In this document: positions 6,346 through 8,652 of the stretch, piece after piece
Layout: every line of letters starts with the position of its first letter
How positions within the stretch are numbered: the first letter of the stretch is position 1
Assembly: GCA_947632745.1 (NCBI GenBank)
Contig: CANRQH010000056.1
Coordinates: 1 to 8,652 of the forward strand
DNA from: an uncultured Clostridia bacterium
Lineage (GTDB): Bacteria; Bacillota; Clostridia; TANB77; CAG-508
Reading direction: 5' to 3'
Length of the DNA stretch: 8,652 bases
Position numbers and translations under genes: made by a program
The notes under the pieces: generated by a model
What the model saw: only the letters and a program-made list of their open reading frames with translations
What the model was told of the DNA's origin: nothing
The model's database searches: none

Positions 6346-6409
6346 TTAGGTATAAATTTCGACTTTTATACCTAACTTATTATATGTTATTATTTCTTTT
6401 TTGTGTTAA
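6346..6409 (-). promoter_or_regulatory. Promoter and 11-bp inverted repeat ahead of the TasA-like gene
   Basis: On the minus strand TTAACA (about 6409-6404) and TATAAT (6384-6379) make a sigma-A type promoter with a long 19-base spacer, so it may need help. Only three bases beyond the -10 begins a perfect inverted repeat, TTAGGTATAAA-N8-TTTATACCTAA (6375-6346). It covers the likely start of transcription and ends just before the AGGGGG binding site. It could be a repressor operator or a 5'-terminal mRNA stem-loop that protects the message or controls access to the binding site. Confidence 0.6.
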
Positions 6410-6477
6410 CAATGAAATAAATTTGGAAAAGGCTTTTCTAAAAGAAATTTATAAGAATATTTTATATTTATAAACAA

Positions 6478-6520
6478 GAAATCAGTGAGTCATAATACAA
6501 CTCACTGATTTCTTTTTTTG
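6478..6520. terminator. Strong hairpin terminator after the 299-residue protein gene
   Basis: GAAATCAGTGAGT (6478-6490) pairs perfectly over 13 bp with 6500-6512, with a 9-base loop. On the plus strand a CTTTTTTTG tail follows at 6512-6520. On the minus strand the tail is TTTCTTGTTT. It lies 20 bases past the stop of the minus-strand gene at 6533, so it ends that transcript and insulates the TasA-like promoter. It should work in both directions. Confidence 0.85.
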
Positions 6521-6532
6521 TTGCTTAAAAAT

Positions 6533-7432
6533 TTAAACTAAACGATAGTCTTTGCCATCAGGTAAATGAAATTCGAATCTTTCGTTAAATGTTCTGTCTT
6601 CCTTTTCAATTAGATATATTTTTGTTGTTAAACTATATGGACAAATATAAACATACAAAGAGAAGTCATCTATTTTTTTAGCCTCCTCTTTTGAAAGAAA
6701 ACGAATTTTTTGAAGTTCAGGTTCATCACAACCATATTCCCATACGTCTCTGAACTGAAGAACATTTTCAGTTTCCCAAAGATTAATAATTCCTACATAC
6801 TGATCCTCACCTACAACTGCAAATTGAATAGGATGTTCTTCTCCTGTAAATACATCCTTATCTTTTTTCGTACCAGTTGCAAGTAAACGAGCATCGTAGA
6901 AGCTATATGTGCCAAAAAGTTTTAAATCCATCTCAATAATCGTTTTTTCCCTGTTATTTCCCATATTTTTTTTACACCTATACCTTGAATCATAGGTATA
7001 GTTCATTTTTGAAATAGGTACTTTATTTGCTACCTCTTTCAATCCGAAAAGGCCATATACTGTGTAATTTGCTATTTTCTTTGCTACTTCATCAGAATAT
7101 ACTTCGAAATAATATTCACTTTCATCTTTTAATGTACCATACTCATGAACATTATATTCAAAGTAGCCAGATGTAGTACAAAAATGTGGATTACACACAC
7201 CTATAAATGCAACAGGACCCAATTCTCTACAAAAACCAAAACCACAATGATAACCGGTTAATTGGTTTAAAGCTACAACTTGATTATAACTATATTTACC
7301 ATCTAACAGATAGTCATTGCATCCAACAGAATCGCGTACATGCATAAAAAAATGTTTACCAATTTTTTCTACACTCACATCCCGTTCAGGATTTGCTTTT
7401 TTTGCAATCGCAGTTAAAATTTTTTCAAGCAT
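6533..7432 (-). CDS. Uncharacterised 299-residue soluble protein, cysteine-bearing
   Basis: I do not recognise this family. The start is well supported: ATG at 7432 lies 8 bases after a perfect AAGGAGG. The protein has no signal peptide or membrane segment and looks globular and cytoplasmic. It has eight cysteines at 38, 63, 68, 80, 85, 153, 235 and 264. Four of them cluster with histidines (YHCGFGFCRE at 61-70, GVCNPHFC at 78-85), which could be a metal site or simply buried residues. Many aromatic residues and alternating hydrophobic stretches (PIQFAVVGEDQYVGIINLW, 201-219; SLYVYICPYSLTTKIYLIE, 258-276) suggest a mainly beta fold. Its base composition is visibly less AT-rich than that of neighbouring genes (about 35% G+C by eye). 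It is a single-gene unit with its own terminator, so recent acquisition is possible. No function is claimed. Confidence 0.85.
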   Translation of the reverse strand: MLEKILTAIAKKANPERDVSVEKIGKHFFMHVRDSVGCNDYLLDGKYSYNQVVALNQLTGYHCGFGFCRELGPVAFIGVCNPHFCTTSGYFEYNVHEYGTLKDESEYYFEVYSDEVAKKIANYTVYGLFGLKEVANKVPISKMNYTYDSRYRCKKNMGNNREKTIIEMDLKLFGTYSFYDARLLATGTKKDKDVFTGEEHPIQFAVVGEDQYVGIINLWETENVLQFRDVWEYGCDEPELQKIRFLSKEEAKKIDDFSLYVYICPYSLTTKIYLIEKEDRTFNERFEFHLPDGKDYRLV

Positions 7433-7491
7433 ATTTTTTCCCTCCTTAATGCTTTATTGTTGATAAGCTACTATATGTAAAACTAAAAGCT

Positions 7492-7508
7492 AGAGAAAAT
7501 ATTTCTCT
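7492..7508. promoter_or_regulatory. 17-bp palindrome upstream of the 299-residue protein gene
   Basis: AGAGAAA-ATA-TTTCTCT is a perfect 7-bp inverted repeat about 60 bases upstream of the start codon. A possible -10 (TATAGT on the minus strand, about 7470-7475) lies just downstream, so the palindrome would overlap the -35 region. TAGCTA occurs twice further up at 7537-7549. These could be operator sites, but no consensus is recognised. Confidence 0.3.
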
Positions 7509-7574
7509 CACCATTTAGTGAAAAAAGATAATAACATAGCTATTAGCTATATTTTGTATATATATTATCACAAA

Positions 7575-7602
7575 AGCCTCATTTTTTCAATACTTTGAGG
7601 CT
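7575..7602. terminator. Possible bidirectional hairpin terminator
   Basis: AGCCTCA (7575-7581) pairs with TGAGGCT (7596-7602) around a 14-base loop. Minus-strand reading gives a short TTTTG tail and plus-strand reading gives ATTTTCC. It overlaps the stop codon of the small ORF at 7579-7743 and could end transcripts coming from the right. The long loop and short tails make it modest. Confidence 0.35.
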
Positions 7603-7743
7603 ATTTTCCGCATGTAACATTGAAATTTTATTTTTATTAACCTTGATTTTTTTACAAAAAAAATTACAACCTCTATACAGATCGTAAGCTTTTTTATATG
7701 GAGCGATTAAGGAGGTTATTTGCGAAAAATTTTCCTCCCACAT
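7579..7743 (-). CDS. Possible small protein or gene fragment, 54 residues
   Basis: An open frame from ATG 7743 to TGA 7579-7581 encodes 54 residues beginning MWEENFSQITSLIAPYKKAY and including DLYRGCNFFC. The composition is more protein-like and less AT-rich at its 5' end than the surrounding intergenic DNA. The residues before the ATG (back to a TAA) also read plausibly, so it may be the tail of a lost gene rather than a complete one. There is no good ribosome binding site and no recognised family. The hairpin at 7575-7602 covers its stop codon. It could equally be a chance frame. Confidence 0.25.
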   Translation of the reverse strand: MWEENFSQITSLIAPYKKAYDLYRGCNFFCKKIKVNKNKISMLHAENSLKVLKK

Positions 7744-7853
7744 TTTGCTCAAAAAATATTTCGATTAATCAACTGATAAATTTATTATAACTAAAGAATA
7801 TAGCTTTTTCAAGAAATTTTCAAAAAATACTATACTTTTTCTAATTTTTAGTG

Positions 7854-7993
7854 TATAATAAAATAAATTAAGGAATACTATACATTGTAGATAGATATTC
7901 TACTAGGTCTGAAAGAGTTTGACTCAACTAGGACCTGACCCGAACTGATGCTAAGCGTCAGTAAAAGCCATTCAAACGAATGGCTTTTAATTT
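7854..7993 (+). ncRNA. Candidate free-standing structured small RNA of unknown class
   Basis: On the plus strand, a perfect TATAAT (7854-7859, preceded by TG, with a weak -35) would start an RNA near 7866. Four helices follow without any open reading frame: GTAGA/TCTAC (7887-7903), AGGTC/GACCT (7905-7936) enclosing GAGT-TTG-ACTC, an 8-bp hairpin ACTGATGC-TAA-GCGTCAGT (7944-7962), and the terminator stem. Total length is about 125 nt. CTAGGTCTGA at 7903 and CTAGGACCTGA at 7928 are near-repeats. No gene lies downstream on this strand, so a cis-riboswitch is unlikely. I compared it mentally with common riboswitches, SRP RNA, 6S and tmRNA and found no match. Confidence 0.5.
7963..7993. terminator. 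Strong rho-independent terminator ending the RNA candidate
   Basis: GCCATTC (7967-7973) pairs with GAATGGC (7978-7984) around an AAAC loop. The stem is extended by AAAA/TTTT flanks, with TTTTAATTTAT following on the plus strand. It also has a TTTT tail on the minus strand and so can end transcripts of the small membrane protein gene whose stop is at 8070. Confidence 0.85.
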
Positions 7994-8069
7994 ATATTAT
8001 TGTATTTCACTAACATTACAAGAAGATACAAATATAACATTTTCTTGCAAAATTGTAAGTTATCGTGCA

Positions 8070-8465
8070 CTATTTTTTAAGTAATCTTTCAAATAATGGT
8101 ATCAAAAAAACAATTCTAAATAATATAAATAAAACAAATATTTTTGTTTCTATATAAAAAATCTTTGACGAATCATTTTTATTTATATATATTTTTCTTT
8201 TTGTACCTGTTTTAGGAATAAAACAATTAGATGACCATTTAGTTGAATAAAAATTTTCTTTATTATCATAAAAATATTTTAACCTAATCTTATATGTTAC
8301 TTGGTCATCACTATTTGAACTAGGTACTCTCTCATGTGAGCACACTTCAGCTTCTATAGCATTATATGTTTTTCTCTTAATAAGTAAATTTAAAACATCA
8401 TATACTATCCATACAATAAGTAAAATACAAAATATAGTATAAAGTATTATAAAAAATGTTTCCAT
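8070..8465 (-). CDS. Small two-helix membrane protein, DUF3592-like
   Basis: The product is 131 residues if it begins at ATG 8465. That start is preferred over an in-frame ATG at 8480 because the GGAGAGGAG binding site lies between the two. A first membrane helix spans about 3-24. A soluble domain (30-105) holds VTYKIRLKYFYDNKENFYSTKW and KTGTKRKIYINKNDSSKIF. A second helix lies at about 108-126 before a basic end. This order, with a beta-rich segment resembling YxxxxxYxYDGK and then G-xx-xVxYNPxNP, matches DUF3592 membrane proteins, whose function is unknown. Its start overlaps the end of the upstream broken gene, which suggests they once formed an operon. Confidence 0.65.
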   Translation of the reverse strand: METFFIILYTIFCILLIVWIVYDVLNLLIKRKTYNAIEAEVCSHERVPSSNSDDQVTYKIRLKYFYDNKENFYSTKWSSNCFIPKTGTKRKIYINKNDSSKIFYIETKIFVLFILFRIVFLIPLFERLLKK

Positions 8466-8652
8466 TTCTCTCCTCTCCATTCCTTTAATCTAAACAAAAA
8501 ATTACTATTTGTTGTTACTATGATATAGTTTTCTCCATCATATTTTATCGTTATATCCTTTTATTTTTTAACAAATTTATAATATGCCTAAAATCTTTAC
8601 CTCTAAAGAAAAATGTTTCAGCTTTTGTGAATGGAATATTATTTTTTCTTTT
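8447..8652 (-). pseudogene. Partial, frameshifted gene of unknown function
   Basis: From the right edge, an open minus-strand frame reads NNIPFTKAETFFFRGKDF and ends with KNKRI at a TAA near 8550. Immediately after, another frame reads ITIKYDGENYIIVTTNSN and then FLFRLKEWRGEKWKHFL, with a stop at 8447-8449. The two halves join naturally if one TA of the ATATA at about 8549-8556 is removed, so a two-base change split one gene. The joined piece looks beta-strand rich and soluble. Its end overlaps the next gene's first codons, a normal operon arrangement. The N-terminal part is outside the window. I cannot assign a family. Confidence 0.5.

Noticed and set aside
7661..7740. Riboswitch formed by AACCTC/GAGGTT and inner helices
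   Set aside because: The pairing is long-range with weak inner stems, no gene follows on the plus strand, and no known aptamer motif was seen.
8540..8570. Minus-one programmed frameshift at the A-rich run in the right-edge gene
   Set aside because: An AAAAAAT run is present, but the new frame meets a TAA right after it, so slippage there cannot join the halves.

Overview
The window is very AT-rich (around a quarter G+C by eye). It uses strong AGGAGG-type ribosome binding sites and carries typical Bacillota (Clostridia-like) genes: a folate-dependent tRNA methyltransferase TrmFO, an ER-type (SipW-like) signal peptidase with a SipW-cognate substrate, and a Phd/YefM antitoxin. It looks like a chromosomal piece of a low-GC clostridial bacterium, possibly an uncultured gut lineage. 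That assignment is inference. Every protein gene I can support is on the minus strand, so the window is read from high to low coordinates. Only one candidate RNA unit lies on the plus strand.

Right end (8652 to 6478): a broken partial gene of unknown function overlaps the start of a small two-helix membrane protein resembling DUF3592. A gene-poor stretch (7433-8069) follows. It holds a plus-strand structured RNA candidate (about 7866-7993) that ends in a strong terminator, a possible 54-codon minus-strand ORF, and a hairpin. Next is a 299-residue soluble protein with eight cysteines that I do not recognise, closed by a 13-bp hairpin terminator.

Centre (6420 to 3512): a SipW/TasA-like surface module. 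A promoter followed by a perfect 11-bp inverted repeat drives a secreted TasA/CalY-like protein. Its signal-peptide reading frame is separated from the mature domain by a one-base frameshift. Downstream are an unusual signal peptidase, in which about seven membrane segments are fused to a Ser/His/Asp S26 domain, and a DUF5305-like bitopic membrane protein. The spacing of the last two (the peptidase stop codon lies within the next gene's ribosome binding site) shows that they are co-translated. The expected roles are substrate, processing peptidase and membrane accessory protein.

Left end (3424 to 1): trmFO overlaps a family 2 glycosyltransferase by one base (TAATG). An autoregulated Phd/YefM antitoxin follows, whose toxin is reduced to a C-terminal stub. 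After a strong terminator and a good promoter, the 5' part of a polytopic membrane protein resembling O-antigen ligases/polymerases runs off the window. A small dispersed repeat of the clostridial GGGGACG-CTTTTTTGACA kind occurs in two intergenic gaps (455-503 and 3439-3484).

Two frameshifts, one non-canonical start and one deleted toxin in under 9 kb mean either real gene decay or local sequence errors. The signal peptidase module is the most interesting part.
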